A stretch of 64,000 nt of DNA from DAIODI01 sp046349255 (GTDB taxonomy: Bacteria > Pseudomonadota > Alphaproteobacteria > Rhizobiales > Aestuariivirgaceae). Each line of letters begins with the position of its first letter. Position 1 is the stretch's first letter. The stretch spans positions 186,001 through 250,000 of the forward strand of contig JAXMCR010000003.1 of assembly GCA_046349255.1 (NCBI GenBank). Direction: 5' to 3'. The translations under genes and the position numbers were made by a program. Shown one piece after another: positions 63,787 through 64,000 of the stretch. Under the pieces are notes generated by a model, which was given only the letters and a program-made list of their open reading frames with translations, made no database searches and was not told the origin of the DNA.

Positions 63787-64000
63787 ATGAACGTGCTCTC
63801 CAACATCTCGCGCAGCGAAAATGACCCGAAGATCCTCCGAAAGGGCCGCAGCTCGCTCGGTGCCGACGACCGGCTGGCGCACTTCCTGGGCTGGTTCAGC
63901 ATCGGGCTCGGTCTCACCGAGCTCATCGCGGCGCCGCAGCTTGCCAAGACCTTCGGCATGGAGGGCAGGGAGACGCTCATCCGCTCCTTCGGCATCCGCG
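63787..64000 (+). CDS. Partial protein, cyclase/dehydrase (SRPBCC) type with membrane segment, cut by window end
   Basis: The ATG at 63787 follows GGAACGACCG. About 71 codons are visible. The opening RSSLGADDRLAHFLGWFSIGLGLTELIA has a hydrophobic segment of about 20 residues (FLGWFSIGLGLTELIAAPQLA), and the pattern LAKTFGMEGRETLIRSFGIR matches the beginning of a family of membrane proteins with a C-terminal SRPBCC domain. The 3' part lies outside the window, so the call rests on the N-terminus only. Confidence 0.65.
   Translation, partial: MNVLSNISRSENDPKILRKGRSSLGADDRLAHFLGWFSIGLGLTELIAAPQLAKTFGMEGRETLIRSFGIR

Overview
The window reads as high-GC alphaproteobacterial chromosome, most likely a methylotroph of the Hyphomicrobiales. 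The evidence is housekeeping context (glnB-glnA, a tRNA-Leu next to tig, clpP-clpX-lon-hup-tRNA-Val) together with a bacterial tetrahydromethanopterin (H4MPT) C1 pathway and a lanthanide-type methanol dehydrogenase. No plasmid, phage, IS or CRISPR structure was seen.

Layout. (1) 1-6.6 kb: a catabolic cluster with a GMC oxidoreductase and LysR regulator facing away from a Tat-exported oligopeptide-type binding protein, followed by an enolase-superfamily dehydratase, a 3-hydroxyisobutyrate-dehydrogenase-like enzyme and a DUF2817 hydrolase. (2) 6.7-14 kb: two palindromic repeats, a MacAB-like exporter, glnBA behind a sigma-54 promoter, the nicotinamide-nucleotide repair enzyme and tRNA-Leu(UAG). 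(3) 14-15.5 kb: trigger factor with a very histidine-rich C-terminal tail. (4) 15.6-53.2 kb: an uninterrupted methylotrophy region. (5) 53.3-59 kb: clpP, clpX, lon, hup and tRNA-Val(UAC). (6) 59-64 kb: an amidohydrolase, a Crp/Fnr regulator, a DUF1007-like periplasmic protein, a frameshifted zinc alcohol dehydrogenase and a partial gene.

Within the methylotrophy region, genes for H4MPT-linked formaldehyde oxidation (fae, mtdB, mch, fhcBADC) sit with cofactor genes (mptG, a methanofuran-type mfnB/mfnE pair, dihydropteroate-synthase-like, flavoprotein, two ATP-grasp proteins, a CitG-like protein, a HisA-like protein and a hydantoinase-like protein). Next comes an ABC/beta-propeller operon resembling the lanthanide-uptake lut cluster, then a rhodanese-like CxxxCW protein, xoxJ, xoxG and xoxF, a quinoprotein-associated MBL hydrolase and SoxYZ-like carrier, and a NitT/TauT-type ABC transporter. 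Together: methanol is oxidised in the periplasm by XoxF (PQQ plus lanthanide) with electrons to XoxG; formaldehyde is captured by Fae and oxidised by MtdB, Mch and Fhc to formate.

Most notable: an in-frame fusion of an ATP-grasp protein to Mch with a possible internal start; a MuF-like putative toxin/immunity pair lodged between the lut-like and xox operons; the histidine tail of trigger factor; a small acidic helical protein in the position of a lanthanide chaperone; and repeated dyads upstream of xoxF.
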